NCBI GenBank assembly: GCA_038134485.1
Contig: JAYPVG010000009.1
Span: 35,935 to 99,934 of the forward strand
Source of the DNA: NORP240 sp038134485
GTDB taxonomy: Bacteria; Pseudomonadota; Gammaproteobacteria; Pseudomonadales; Pseudohongiellaceae
Direction of reading: 5' to 3'
DNA: 64,000 bases
In this document: positions 7,563 through 15,489 of the stretch, in pieces
Layout of the letters: the number at the start of each line of letters is the position of its first letter
Numbering within the stretch: position 1 is the first letter of the stretch
Notes under the pieces: model-generated
The model's input: only the letters and a program-made list of their open reading frames with translations
What the model was told of the DNA's origin: nothing
Database searches by the model: none
Program-made: the position numbers and the translations under genes

Positions 7563-9140
7563 TCAGGCAGTGGCTTGTCGGTTTGACTTCTCGGCTGCAA
7601 CCAGCAGCACACGGCCACCCATTTCTGTCGGAACTGGCAGTTTCATGAGGGCTAAAAGGGTGGGCGCAAGGTCGCACAGTGAGCCTTCGCCGTTGAATTC
7701 CAGACCGCTGCTGCCGACGTAAACCAGTGGCACGGGGCCATTGGTGTGGGAGGTCAGAGGCTGACCGGTTTCACCGTCCATCATTTGCTCCACGTTGCCA
7801 TGATCGGCGGTGACCAGCAGGTCCCCATTGACTTCTCTGATAGCTGCTTCGATTCTGCCCAGGCACTGATCAATGGTTTCGACTGCCTTGACGGCAGCAT
7901 CAAAGTCGCCAGTGTGCCCCACCATGTCGCCGTTAGCGTAGTTGCAGATAACGGCATCGAATTGACGGGAGAGAATTGCTTCGACCAGTCTGTCGGTGAC
8001 TTCAACGGCACTCATTTCCGGCTTCAGATCATAGGTTTTTACTTTGGGGGAGGGCACCAATATGCGCTTTTCACCGTCAAAAGGCTGTTCCCTGCCGCCA
8101 TTGAAAAAGAAAGTCACATGGGCGTATTTCTCTGTTTCCGCGATGCGCAACTGGCTCTTCCCCTGTGAAGCCAGATATTCACCAAGCACGTTTTTCAGTC
8201 GCTCCGGCGGAAAAGCGCAGGGTGTTCCGATGTCAGCGGCGTATTCGGTGAGGGTGACAAAGGCAGCCAGTTCGGGGCGGGCCTGACGCTCGAATCCGTT
8301 AAATTCGGCATCGACAAACGCGCGAGTCAGCTGGCGAGCTCGATCGGCACGGAAATTCATGTAAATCACGCAGTCACCGTCAGCAACTGTAACAGCTGGA
8401 TGCGAGGCGTCGCTGATGACGGTCGGCTGCACGAATTCATCATCTTCGTCCCGCTGGTAAGCGGCCTCCAGCGCAGCCGTAGCACTGGCGCATTGAAAGC
8501 TTGCCTGGCCCAGAGTCAGCATGTCATAAGCCGGCTGTACTCGCTCCCAGCGCTGGTCGCGGTCCATGGCGTAAAATCTGCCGGCTATCGAGGCGATGCG
8601 GCTGTCGCCTTTGTCCTGAAGGAGTTTTTCAGCCTTTAACAAAGAGTCGAGAGCACTGCGCGGAGGTGTATCGCGGCCGTCAAGAAAGGCATGCAGGTAA
8701 ATCCGAGTGGCGCCGCGCTGGTGTGCTAGTTCGATGGCAGCAAAAATCTGTTCCTCGTGACTGTGAATCCCGCCGGGGGATAGCAGACCGAAAATATGTA
8801 TCGCACGCTGCCCGCTGATCGCCTGATCTATCGCCTGACAAATAGCGGTATTGTGGAAAAACTCTCCGTCTTCGATGGCCTTGTCGATGCGCGTTAAAGA
8901 CTGGTACACGACCCGGCCGGCACCGAGGTTCATATGACCTACTTCTGAGTTTCCCATCTGACCTTCAGGCAGTCCAACGGCCAGGCCTGAAGTTCTGATC
9001 AGGGTATGCTGTGCGTTGGACCACAGCCGGTCCCAGACTGGCGTATCGGCGCTGTGAATGGCGTTATGGTCTGTTTCTTCGCGGTATCCCCAGCCGTCCA
9101 GAATCAGCAACAGGGCAGTCCTTTTCTGCGTGTCGTTCAT
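7563..9140 (-). CDS. gpmI: 2,3-bisphosphoglycerate-independent phosphoglycerate mutase
   Basis: 525 residues from ATG 9140 (a TTG six bases earlier is also open). Interconverts 3- and 2-phosphoglycerate in glycolysis and gluconeogenesis using two Mn ions. The sequence begins ALLLILDGWGYREE with metal ligand Asp15, followed by GQMGNSEVGHMNLGAGR carrying the phosphorylated Ser65, and later TADHGNVEQM metal ligands, as in the alkaline-phosphatase superfamily. Length agrees with the family (about 510-520). It is divergent from the rhodanese-secB pair, the same arrangement as gpmI/yibN in enterobacteria. Confidence 0.95.
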   Translation of the reverse strand: MNDTQKRTALLLILDGWGYREETDHNAIHSADTPVWDRLWSNAQHTLIRTSGLAVGLPEGQMGNSEVGHMNLGAGRVVYQSLTRIDKAIEDGEFFHNTAICQAIDQAISGQRAIHIFGLLSPGGIHSHEEQIFAAIELAHQRGATRIYLHAFLDGRDTPPRSALDSLLKAEKLLQDKGDSRIASIAGRFYAMDRDQRWERVQPAYDMLTLGQASFQCASATAALEAAYQRDEDDEFVQPTVISDASHPAVTVADGDCVIYMNFRADRARQLTRAFVDAEFNGFERQARPELAAFVTLTEYAADIGTPCAFPPERLKNVLGEYLASQGKSQLRIAETEKYAHVTFFFNGGREQPFDGEKRILVPSPKVKTYDLKPEMSAVEVTDRLVEAILSRQFDAVICNYANGDMVGHTGDFDAAVKAVETIDQCLGRIEAAIREVNGDLLVTADHGNVEQMMDGETGQPLTSHTNGPVPLVYVGSSGLEFNGEGSLCDLAPTLLALMKLPVPTEMGGRVLLVAAEKSNRQATA

Positions 9141-9230
9141 TGACAAGTTTCTCAGGTGCTATGACGGAGTTTCGACGGCAATTATACGCGGAGTCAGACC
9201 ACTTGAAACTTCTTTCGGGCTGTTCTGGCG

Positions 9231-9238
9231 TGTATACT
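9231..9238 (+). promoter_or_regulatory. -10 element candidate for rhodanese-secB
   Basis: TGTATACT lies 62 bases before the rhodanese start, with a TG doublet directly before TATACT and a GC-rich discriminator (GCTCCCC). No good -35 is seen at the right distance. The same octamer precedes typA and dapB. Confidence 0.3.
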
Positions 9239-9299
9239 GCTCCCCTTTTTACGCGCGGGCTCCTCACGACAGGCCCGTCATGTTGGAATAACTGAGTAT

Positions 9300-9716
9300 A
9301 TGGAGCAGTTCGTCGAGTTCATTGGCAACCACCTGGTTTTATCAGGCTTGTGGCTGGCACTGGTAGTGATCATCTTTGCTCAGCAAAGAGCTCGGTCCAG
9401 CAAATCGGTCGGTCCGCAGCAGGCAGTCATGATGATTAATCGCAATGATGCGGTTGTGCTCGATATTCGTGACAAGAAAGAGTTTGATGCCGGCCACATC
9501 GTTGATGCCATCAATATTCCGGTAAGCAAGTTGGGGCAGCGTGTAACTGAACTGGACAGACACAAGCAGAAACCGGTGGTGGTGGTGTGCAAGATGGGAC
9601 AGCATTCCGGCGATGCCTGCAAGACTCTGCAGGAAGCGGGTTTTGAGCAGGTAGTCAGATTGGGGGGTGGAATTGCCGAGTGGCGAGCACAGTCCCTCCC
9701 GCTGGTGCAGAAATAA
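9300..9716 (+). CDS. membrane-anchored rhodanese-domain protein (YibN-like)
   Basis: 138 residues. One N-terminal transmembrane helix (about 13-27, LVLSGLWLALVVIIF) followed by a cytoplasmic rhodanese domain from about residue 40: VVLDIRDKKEFDAGHI, active-site Cys97 in VVVVCKMGQHSG, and GGGIAEWRAQSLPL at the end. Resembles E. coli YibN, a membrane rhodanese encoded just upstream of secB; enterobacteria have grxC between them, which is absent here. The physiological sulfur donor and acceptor are unknown. secB starts 61 bases downstream on the same strand. Confidence 0.85.
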   Translation: MEQFVEFIGNHLVLSGLWLALVVIIFAQQRARSSKSVGPQQAVMMINRNDAVVLDIRDKKEFDAGHIVDAINIPVSKLGQRVTELDRHKQKPVVVVCKMGQHSGDACKTLQEAGFEQVVRLGGGIAEWRAQSLPLVQK

Positions 9717-9777
9717 TCCGGTCGAAATAGCAGCCGCACAATTATTAACAGTCAGTCAATTAATCACAGGAATGACC

Positions 9778-10356
9778 ATGTCAGAAAACGATCAAAGCAA
9801 TGAGCAACAGCCAGCAGCTGCCAACACAGAGCAGCAGGGCCCCAATTTTTCCCTACAGCGTCTTTACCTGAAGGATGCCTCTTTCGAGTCACCCAACAGC
9901 CCTGATTCTTTCCGGGGCGGGGCCTGGCGACCGCAGATTACCTTCGACATAAAGAGCCGAAACAACAAGCTGGAGAACGATCTTTATGAGGTGGTTCTGG
10001 TATTGACCATTCAGGCTTCCCAGGATGACAAGGTTGCTTTTCTGGTTGAGGTCCAACAGGGTGGTGTATTTGTTTGCAATGGACTGGACGATGCGCAGCT
10101 GGAGCAGGTTCTGGCAACAGTTTGTCCCAACATCATGTTCCCCTATGCCCGCGAGACAGTTGACTCCATGGTGATCAAAGGCAGCTTCCCTCCGCTTATG
10201 CTGGCGCCGGTAAATTTCGAGGCGCTGTACGCCCAGAGCAAGCTGGAAGCACAGCAGGCTGCCGCGAGCGCTAACGGAGGTGCAAATGGCAATGGTGCCG
10301 CTGCGACTGAAGAGACCAAGGCCGCGGGGGACGAAGAAGGAAACGAAGAAGATTGA
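9778..10356 (+). CDS. secB: protein-export chaperone SecB
   Basis: 192 residues from ATG 9778, chosen because ACAGGA lies 6 bases upstream and MSEN begins there; ATG 9772 is an alternative. SecB is a cytosolic tetramer that keeps presecretory proteins unfolded and hands them to SecA. Recognisable are FSLQRLYLKDASFESPN at the N-terminus, a VEVQQGGVFVCNGL strand, and PFARE-like PYARETVDSM with FPPLMLAPVNFEALY before the C-terminal helix. The chain is longer than the usual 150-170 residues: after about residue 160 there is a low-complexity Ala/Gly/Asn stretch ending in an acidic tail (GDEEGNEED). The convergent trmL ends 7 bases beyond. Confidence 0.95.
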   Translation: MSENDQSNEQQPAAANTEQQGPNFSLQRLYLKDASFESPNSPDSFRGGAWRPQITFDIKSRNNKLENDLYEVVLVLTIQASQDDKVAFLVEVQQGGVFVCNGLDDAQLEQVLATVCPNIMFPYARETVDSMVIKGSFPPLMLAPVNFEALYAQSKLEAQQAAASANGGANGNGAAATEETKAAGDEEGNEED

Positions 10357-10363
10357 GCGCGGC

Positions 10364-10828
10364 TTACGCGCCGCCACTGAATCCGAGCTGTCGCCAGGCT
10401 TCGTAGACGGCGAGCGCGGCAGCATTGGAAAGGTTCAAGCTGCGGCTGTTCGGTAGCATGGGGATGCGTAGTATTCGTTGCTCTCCAAGTTGCTCGCGAA
10501 CGGATTGGGGCAGCCCACGGGTCTCCGGTCCAAAAACCAGATAATCATCTGCCTCATAGTTCACCTGATGATAACCAATCTGCCCCTGAGTACTGATGCC
10601 AAATACCCTGCTGTCTCCGGTTGCATCCAGGAAAGCCGGCCAACTGCTATGCAGCTTTAGCTGACTGAACTCATGGTAGTCGAGACCCGCGCGGCGCAGT
10701 CGTCGGTCGTCGAGCTCAAAGCCCAGAGGCCTGATAAGGTGCAGTGTCGCTCCGGTATTGGCAGCCAGTCGAATGATGTTGCCGGTGTTGGGCGGAATCT
10801 CAGGTTCGAATAGAACAATATTGATCAC
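10364..10828 (-). CDS. trmL: tRNA (cytidine/uridine-34-2'-O)-methyltransferase
   Basis: 154 residues, GTG start. SPOUT-family methyltransferase that 2'-O-methylates the wobble base of tRNA-Leu isoacceptors using AdoMet. Motifs in order: NIVLFEPEIPPNTGNIIRLAANTG at the N-terminus, VFGPETRGLP in the middle and RIPMLPNSRSLNLSNAAA forming the C-terminal trefoil knot. Length matches TrmL (about 155). It ends 7 bases from the convergent secB stop. Interestingly a tRNA-Leu gene, though not necessarily a substrate isoacceptor, is also in this window (61423). Confidence 0.93.
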   Translation of the reverse strand: MINIVLFEPEIPPNTGNIIRLAANTGATLHLIRPLGFELDDRRLRRAGLDYHEFSQLKLHSSWPAFLDATGDSRVFGISTQGQIGYHQVNYEADDYLVFGPETRGLPQSVREQLGEQRILRIPMLPNSRSLNLSNAAALAVYEAWRQLGFSGGA

Positions 10829-10870
10829 GTGCGGGCCATGTTCAGCTGAGTGAGTTCAGCCTATGATACG

Positions 10871-12298
10871 TCAGCCTTCCTGTTCCTGTCGGTCAATTTC
10901 AGTACTGCCCAGTTCCTTGATCTTGCGGGTCAGGGTGTTGCGTCCCCAGCCCAACAGGTCGGCTGCGTCGCGCCGGCGACCAGCTGTGTGTTTCAGTGCC
11001 ACCTCGATCATCGAGCGCTCGAACATGGGCACTGCCTGACCCAGGATTGCAGTATTGCCCAGCGCCAGCTCCTGGTCCGCCCACGCCTCCAGCGCCTGGG
11101 TCCAGCTGCCGGAATTGCCGCGCTGAACCTCCTGGTCGGAGAACTCCGGAGGCAAGTCATTGAGTTGAACTTCACGGCTGGAAGCCATGACGGTAATCCA
11201 GCGGCAGAAGTTTTCCAGTTGGCGCACGTTGCCGGGCCAATTCAGTCTGGTCAGGTACTGTTCGGTTTCCGGACGCAGTATCTTGGGCTCGACATTCAGC
11301 TCCCTCGCTGCCTGACGCAGGAAATGCCGCGCCAGCTGCGGAATATCCTCGCGCCGATCGCGCAGCCTGGGAATGTGGATGCGGATAACATTCAGGCGAT
11401 GAAACAGATCTTCCCGGAACAGGTGTTTGGCGACCAGTGTCTCCAGGTCCTGATGGGTCGCGGCGATAATCCTCACATCCACCTTGCGAGGCGTATGACC
11501 GCCGACCCGGTAAAATTCTCCGTCAGACAGCACGCGCAGCAAGCGGGTTTGAGTCTCGGCCGGCATGTCGCCAATCTCGTCCAGGAATAGCGTGCCGCCG
11601 TCCGCCTGCTCGAAACGTCCCACTCGCTGCTGGGTGGCGCCGGTAAAAGCGCCTTTCTCGTGACCGAACAGTTCAGACTCGATCAGTTCCTTGGGAATTG
11701 CCGCCACGTTGAGCGGAATAAAGGGCCTGTCCTTTCTTGGGCTGTGCCGATGCAGGGCCTGCGCCACCAGCTCTTTGCCGGTGCCGGATTCGCCGTTAAT
11801 CAGTACAGAAATATTTGATTGGGACAGTCGCCCGATAGCGCGAAAGACTTCCTGCATTGCCGGTGCTTCGCCGATGATCTCCTGAGCTTTTTCCATCGGT
11901 TCCGACTGTACGCCTACATTTTTTTTGCGGGTGTGGTCCAGAGCTCGCTGGGTCATTGCTACCGCCTCTTCAATATCGAAAGGCTTGGGTAGATATTCGA
12001 ATGCGCCGCGGCTATATGAAGAGACTGCACTCTCCAGATCCGAGTGGGCGGTCATTATTATTACCGGCAGCTGCGGGTATTGCTGCTGAATGTTGGACAA
12101 CAGCTCCAGTCCATTGATGCCGGGCATGCGGATGTCGCTGATGATCGCGTCGGGTTGATCGTGCTCCAGGCGGTGGAGCAGATCATCACCGGTCTCGAAG
12201 GAAACCGTTTCAAGGCCTTTTTTCTCGAGAGATTTTTCCAATACCCATCGAATTGATCGATCGTCATCAAGGATCCAGACAGAATTGTGCGCGCTCAT
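10871..12298 (-). CDS. ntrC: nitrogen regulation response regulator NtrC
   Basis: 475 residues. Receiver domain (1-120) with DDD at 11-13 and phosphoacceptor Asp55 in IISDIRMPG; central sigma-54 AAA+ domain with Walker A GESGTGKEL, the sigma-54-contacting GAFTGA loop and LDEIGDMP; C-terminal Fis-type helix-turn-helix (GRRRDAADLLGWGRNTLTRK). When phosphorylated by NtrB it oligomerises on enhancer sites and activates sigma-54 promoters of nitrogen-scavenging genes. Likely binding sites are visible upstream of ntrB and glnA in this window. Lies 17 bases downstream of ntrB, so the two are cotranscribed. Confidence 0.96.
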   Translation of the reverse strand: MSAHNSVWILDDDRSIRWVLEKSLEKKGLETVSFETGDDLLHRLEHDQPDAIISDIRMPGINGLELLSNIQQQYPQLPVIIMTAHSDLESAVSSYSRGAFEYLPKPFDIEEAVAMTQRALDHTRKKNVGVQSEPMEKAQEIIGEAPAMQEVFRAIGRLSQSNISVLINGESGTGKELVAQALHRHSPRKDRPFIPLNVAAIPKELIESELFGHEKGAFTGATQQRVGRFEQADGGTLFLDEIGDMPAETQTRLLRVLSDGEFYRVGGHTPRKVDVRIIAATHQDLETLVAKHLFREDLFHRLNVIRIHIPRLRDRREDIPQLARHFLRQAARELNVEPKILRPETEQYLTRLNWPGNVRQLENFCRWITVMASSREVQLNDLPPEFSDQEVQRGNSGSWTQALEAWADQELALGNTAILGQAVPMFERSMIEVALKHTAGRRRDAADLLGWGRNTLTRKIKELGSTEIDRQEQEG

Positions 12299-12315
12299 GC
12301 TTGATCAAAACCTCT

Positions 12316-13467
12316 TTAGCTGATTTCTTCAGGTAGCGGTAAGGTGATGGAAAATACCGTCGACCCCGGACGGCTCTCACACTCGATTATGCCGCCATGC
12401 TGGTTGATAATGCTCTGGGCGATAGAGAGTCCCAGCCCTGTACCCTCTGCCCGCCCGGAGATCATGGGATAAAATAGCGTGTCGATGATTCGCTCGGGTA
12501 TGCCGGGACCGTTGTCGCAGACATCGATCCGTGCTACCAGTCGGTGAAGAGTATTGCCGAGGGTGATATTACGCAGTACCCGGGTTCGCAAGCGGATGAT
12601 GCCAAGATCGTGGTCGACTGCCGGGCTTTCCAGCGCCTGCACGGCGTTACCGACAACATTTAGAAGCGCCTGGATCAACTGTTCCTGATCCCCCATGATT
12701 GAAGGGATACTGGGATCGTAGTCTTTTTCCAGCTCGATCGCCTTGTGGACGGTTTCAGCTTCCACCAGGCTGGCGACTCGTTCTACTACTTCATGGATGT
12801 TAAGCGCCACCATCTCCGGTGGCTTGCGAGATCCGGTTAGTCGGTCCACAAGGTTTCGCAGGCGGTCGGCTTCTTCAATTATCACATTGGTGTAGTCTCT
12901 CAATTCTTCATTCGGCAGCTCTTGGGCAAGCAGCTGTGCAGCTCCTCGAATGCCTCCCAATGGATTCTTGATTTCATGGGCCAAGCCTCGGACCAGCTCG
13001 CGGGTTGTGGCCTGGGTCGATAGCAGCAGTTCGTCACGGCTTATGCGCTGGGTGTAGTGCAGAGAATGAAGCTCCATCAGAATTCTGGTCTTGCCATCCA
13101 TATCAAACGGACTGATGGTGTAATCCACAGTAATGTCTTTGCCGCTATGAAGTCTGAAACTTGCCTGGTGCTTGGTATAGCTCGAATTGTTCTCCAGTGC
13201 TCGCCTGATTTCCCTGATGTCCTCGTCAGCGCCTATCAGAATTTCATCCAGCGTCATCCTTGGTGCTTTTCGGTCACTGACTTCAAGCAGCGATTCTCCT
13301 TCCAGGTTCAGATACAGAATCCGCAAACGCGGGTCCAGTAGCAGAGCGCCGGTTTTTAGCTGGTCCAATAGTCGTTTGTGATGACTGTTCTGTTTCATGC
13401 TGAGCAGGCTCGCAGGGGATTTCGGGCTGACAGCCATTACCAGGTTCGATTTCATGCCTGCACCCAT
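12316..13467 (-). CDS. ntrB: nitrogen regulation sensor kinase NtrB
   Basis: 383 residues from ATG 13467; ATG 13455 and an internal ATG about 13398 are alternatives, since NtrB proteins usually start close to the PAS domain. Cytoplasmic two-component kinase/phosphatase controlled by PII. PAS domain (KTGALLLDPRLRILYLNLEGE), phosphoacceptor His in RGLAHEIKNPLGGIRGAAQLL (the H-box), N-box near NVVGNAVQALES, then DNGPGIPERI and GTGLGLSIAQ in the ATPase domain. No transmembrane segment. Followed by ntrC after 17 bases. An NtrC-type palindrome lies about 140 bases upstream, suggesting autoregulation. Confidence 0.94.
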   Translation of the reverse strand: MGAGMKSNLVMAVSPKSPASLLSMKQNSHHKRLLDQLKTGALLLDPRLRILYLNLEGESLLEVSDRKAPRMTLDEILIGADEDIREIRRALENNSSYTKHQASFRLHSGKDITVDYTISPFDMDGKTRILMELHSLHYTQRISRDELLLSTQATTRELVRGLAHEIKNPLGGIRGAAQLLAQELPNEELRDYTNVIIEEADRLRNLVDRLTGSRKPPEMVALNIHEVVERVASLVEAETVHKAIELEKDYDPSIPSIMGDQEQLIQALLNVVGNAVQALESPAVDHDLGIIRLRTRVLRNITLGNTLHRLVARIDVCDNGPGIPERIIDTLFYPMISGRAEGTGLGLSIAQSIINQHGGIIECESRPGSTVFSITLPLPEEIS

Positions 13468-13599
13468 GCAATAACCAAACCAACAACGGCCAAACCAATC
13501 AGGTCATGCTGAGCGGGTGGAATGTGACCATTTGGTGGGACTTTCCAGCACTTCGGGCTACAGGCAATGGAGAATGCCTGGTTATCCACTGCGATACTA

Positions 13600-13616
13600 T
13601 GCACCAATATGGTGCG
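13600..13616. promoter_or_regulatory. NtrC binding site upstream of ntrB
   Basis: TGCACC-AATAT-GGTGCG matches the NtrC consensus TGCACC-N5-GGTGCA at 11 of 12 positions. It lies between the glnA terminator and ntrB, about 133 bases before the ntrB start. In E. coli an equivalent site lets NtrC repress glnLp. The remaining bases of the 310-base gap 13468-13777 hold the glnA terminator and no other clear element; I see no sigma-54 promoter for ntrB. Confidence 0.7.
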
Positions 13617-13721
13617 TTTTGCCAGGCCTTTGAGGTCATTTTGAGTAGCTGTTGGTGCTAAAGATAAGTTGAGCCTGGCCCAGAATATGCCGTTGCCGCC
13701 AGCAGCGCACTTTACGGGTGC

Positions 13722-13749
13722 AAAAAAAGCCCGGGTGAATGCCCGGGCT
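13722..13749 (-). terminator. intrinsic terminator of glnA
   Basis: On the minus strand AGCCCGGG-(CATTCA)-CCCGGGCT forms a perfect 8-base stem (13728-13735 with 13742-13749) followed by seven T residues (13722-13728 complement). It lies about 30 bases after the glnA stop, separating glnA from ntrBC. Confidence 0.9.
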
Positions 13750-13777
13750 CTTTATGTTTAAGCTCGCTGTAAATTGC

Positions 13778-15187
13778 TTAGACGGAATAGTACATATCGA
13801 ATTCAACCGGGTGAGTGGTCATATTCAGACGTACTACTTCCTCGCTCTTCAGCGCGATGTAGCCATCGATCAGGTCGTCATCAAAAACGCCGCCGGCCTT
13901 GAGAAAATCTCGGTCGGCATCTAGGGACGCCAGCGCTTCCTCAAGGGTTCCGCAGACCTGAGGAATCAGTGCCTCTTCTTCCGGGGGCAGATCGTAGAGG
14001 TCCTTACTGGCCGCTTCGCCCGGATCGATCTTGTTCTGGATACCGTCGAGACCAGCCATCAGCATGGCGGCGAAGAACAGGTACGGATTCGCAGTACAGT
14101 CCCCGAATCGCACTTCTATGCGGATTGCCTTGGGGTTGCCACCGAGGATGTAAGGAATTCGAATTGCCGCGGAGCGGTTTCGGGACGAGTAAGCCAGAAG
14201 AGTCGGTGCCTCGAAGCCCTTCACCAGACGCTTGTAGGAGTTGGTGGAGGCATTACCAAAAGCGTTCAATGCCTTGGCATGCTTGATGATGCCGCCAATG
14301 TAGTAAATTGCTTCCTGAGAAAGGCCCGCGTAACCGTCGCCGGCGAACACATTCTGGCCATCCTTGAAGATAGACTGGTGGCAGTGCATGCCGCTTCCGT
14401 TATCACCTACCAGTGGCTTGGGCATGAAGGTGGCAGTCTTTCCGAAAGCGTGTGCCACATTATGGATACAGTACTTGAGGATCTGCACTTCGTCTGCCTT
14501 GGCTACCAGGCTGTTGAATTTGGTGCCGATTTCGTTCTGACAGGCGTTACCCACTTCGTGGTGATGCAAGTCGATCTCAAGACCCATGGCCTGCATGGTC
14601 TCGCTCATGGCACAGCGCAGGTCATGGGCAGAGTCCACCGGGGGCACAGGGAAATAGCCGCCTTTGACGCGTGGTCGGTGACCCATATTGCCGCCTTCGA
14701 ATTCCGAACCGGAAGACCAGGCTGCTTCCTCGGCATTCAGCTTGTAGCTGGCGCCCTCCATATCGACGTTCCAGCGTACGTCATCAAAGACAAAAAATTC
14801 CGGTTCAGGACCAAAATAGGCGGTATCGCCGATGCCGGTTGATTTCAGGTACTCTTCGGCGCGGCGACCAACCGAGCGAGGGTCGCGATTGTAGCCCTGC
14901 ATGGTTTTGGGCTCGATCACGTCACAGCGTACGTTGACCTGCGGTTCGTCTGCAAACGGATCCAGTACTGCGGTACTGTCGTCCGGGCGCAGAATCATGT
15001 CGGACTCGTTGATGCCCTTCCAGCCTGCGACAGAAGAGCCATCGAACATCATGCCTTCGAAAAAGTCTGCATCGATGCGCGCAGCGGGAAAAGTAACGTG
15101 CTGCTCCTTGCCCTTGGTGTCTGTAAAACGGAGGTCAACCCACTTTACATCGTTTTCTTTAATTAAATTAAGCGTCTTTTCAGACAT
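13778..15187 (-). CDS. glnA: glutamine synthetase, type I
   Basis: 469 residues, the length of GSI-beta dodecameric enzymes. Makes glutamine from glutamate, ammonia and ATP. Recognisable are VDLRFTDTKGKEQHVTFP at the N-terminus, MFDGSSVAGWKGINESDM, the NGSGMHCHQS metal/ATP region and NRSAAIRIP. The adenylylation loop is present as KDLYDLPPEE (Tyr about 397), so activity should be controlled by GlnE. GGAGGA lies 8 bases before ATG. Transcription is probably from the sigma-54 promoter at 15362-15377 under NtrC, and ends at the terminator at 13722. Confidence 0.97.
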   Translation of the reverse strand: MSEKTLNLIKENDVKWVDLRFTDTKGKEQHVTFPAARIDADFFEGMMFDGSSVAGWKGINESDMILRPDDSTAVLDPFADEPQVNVRCDVIEPKTMQGYNRDPRSVGRRAEEYLKSTGIGDTAYFGPEPEFFVFDDVRWNVDMEGASYKLNAEEAAWSSGSEFEGGNMGHRPRVKGGYFPVPPVDSAHDLRCAMSETMQAMGLEIDLHHHEVGNACQNEIGTKFNSLVAKADEVQILKYCIHNVAHAFGKTATFMPKPLVGDNGSGMHCHQSIFKDGQNVFAGDGYAGLSQEAIYYIGGIIKHAKALNAFGNASTNSYKRLVKGFEAPTLLAYSSRNRSAAIRIPYILGGNPKAIRIEVRFGDCTANPYLFFAAMLMAGLDGIQNKIDPGEAASKDLYDLPPEEEALIPQVCGTLEEALASLDADRDFLKAGGVFDDDLIDGYIALKSEEVVRLNMTTHPVEFDMYYSV

Positions 15188-15361
15188 TGTTGATCCTCCG
15201 TGTGATCAATCTGATTGGTTCATTTATCTCGGTTAGCCAGCTACGAGCTGTCTCGGTCCCATCGGATCGCCCGACGGCGCTTCCGTCCACTGCTTGCACA
15301 ACCGGTCAAGAGCGCCGACCGCCATGCTACACGATCGACTTGCCTTGAGTGCAAGTGGTGG

Positions 15362-15377
15362 AGCAAAATATATGCCA
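15362..15377 (-). promoter_or_regulatory. sigma-54 promoter of glnA
   Basis: On the minus strand TGGCATATATTTTGCT fits the sigma-54 consensus TGGCACG-N4-TTGCW at 9 of 11 fixed positions, with GG and GC separated by exactly 10 bases. Transcription would begin near 15352, giving a leader of about 165 bases before glnA. Two NtrC sites lie about 95 and 125 bases upstream, the normal enhancer geometry. Confidence 0.8.
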
Positions 15378-15437
15378 TAACTCGCTAACTTAAAAGGCCT
15401 GTAAATCAGGACCTTAGAGAACACGTAATCGCAATGA

Positions 15438-15454
15438 TGCACAAAAATAGTGCA
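15438..15454. promoter_or_regulatory. NtrC enhancer site 1 of glnA
   Basis: TGCACA-AAAAT-AGTGCA, half-sites TGCAC/GTGCA exactly palindromic, 10 of 12 consensus positions. Its centre is about 94 bases upstream of the predicted glnA transcription start. Confidence 0.65.
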
Positions 15455-15467
15455 ACTAAGCCTTGAG

Positions 15468-15484
15468 TGCACTAATAGGGTGCG
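15468..15484. promoter_or_regulatory. NtrC enhancer site 2, overlapping thiI leader
   Basis: TGCACT-AATAG-GGTGCG, 10 of 12 consensus positions, centre exactly 30 bases from site 1 (about three helical turns, so both sites face the same side of the DNA). It ends 5 bases before the ATG of the divergent thiI and covers that gene's probable ribosome binding site. The rest of the 302-base gap 15188-15489 shows nothing further. Confidence 0.65.
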
Positions 15485-15489
15485 CTTAG

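Noticed and set aside
15233..15472. 79-codon minus-strand frame upstream of glnA
   Set aside because: It covers the sigma-54 promoter and NtrC sites; no family match.
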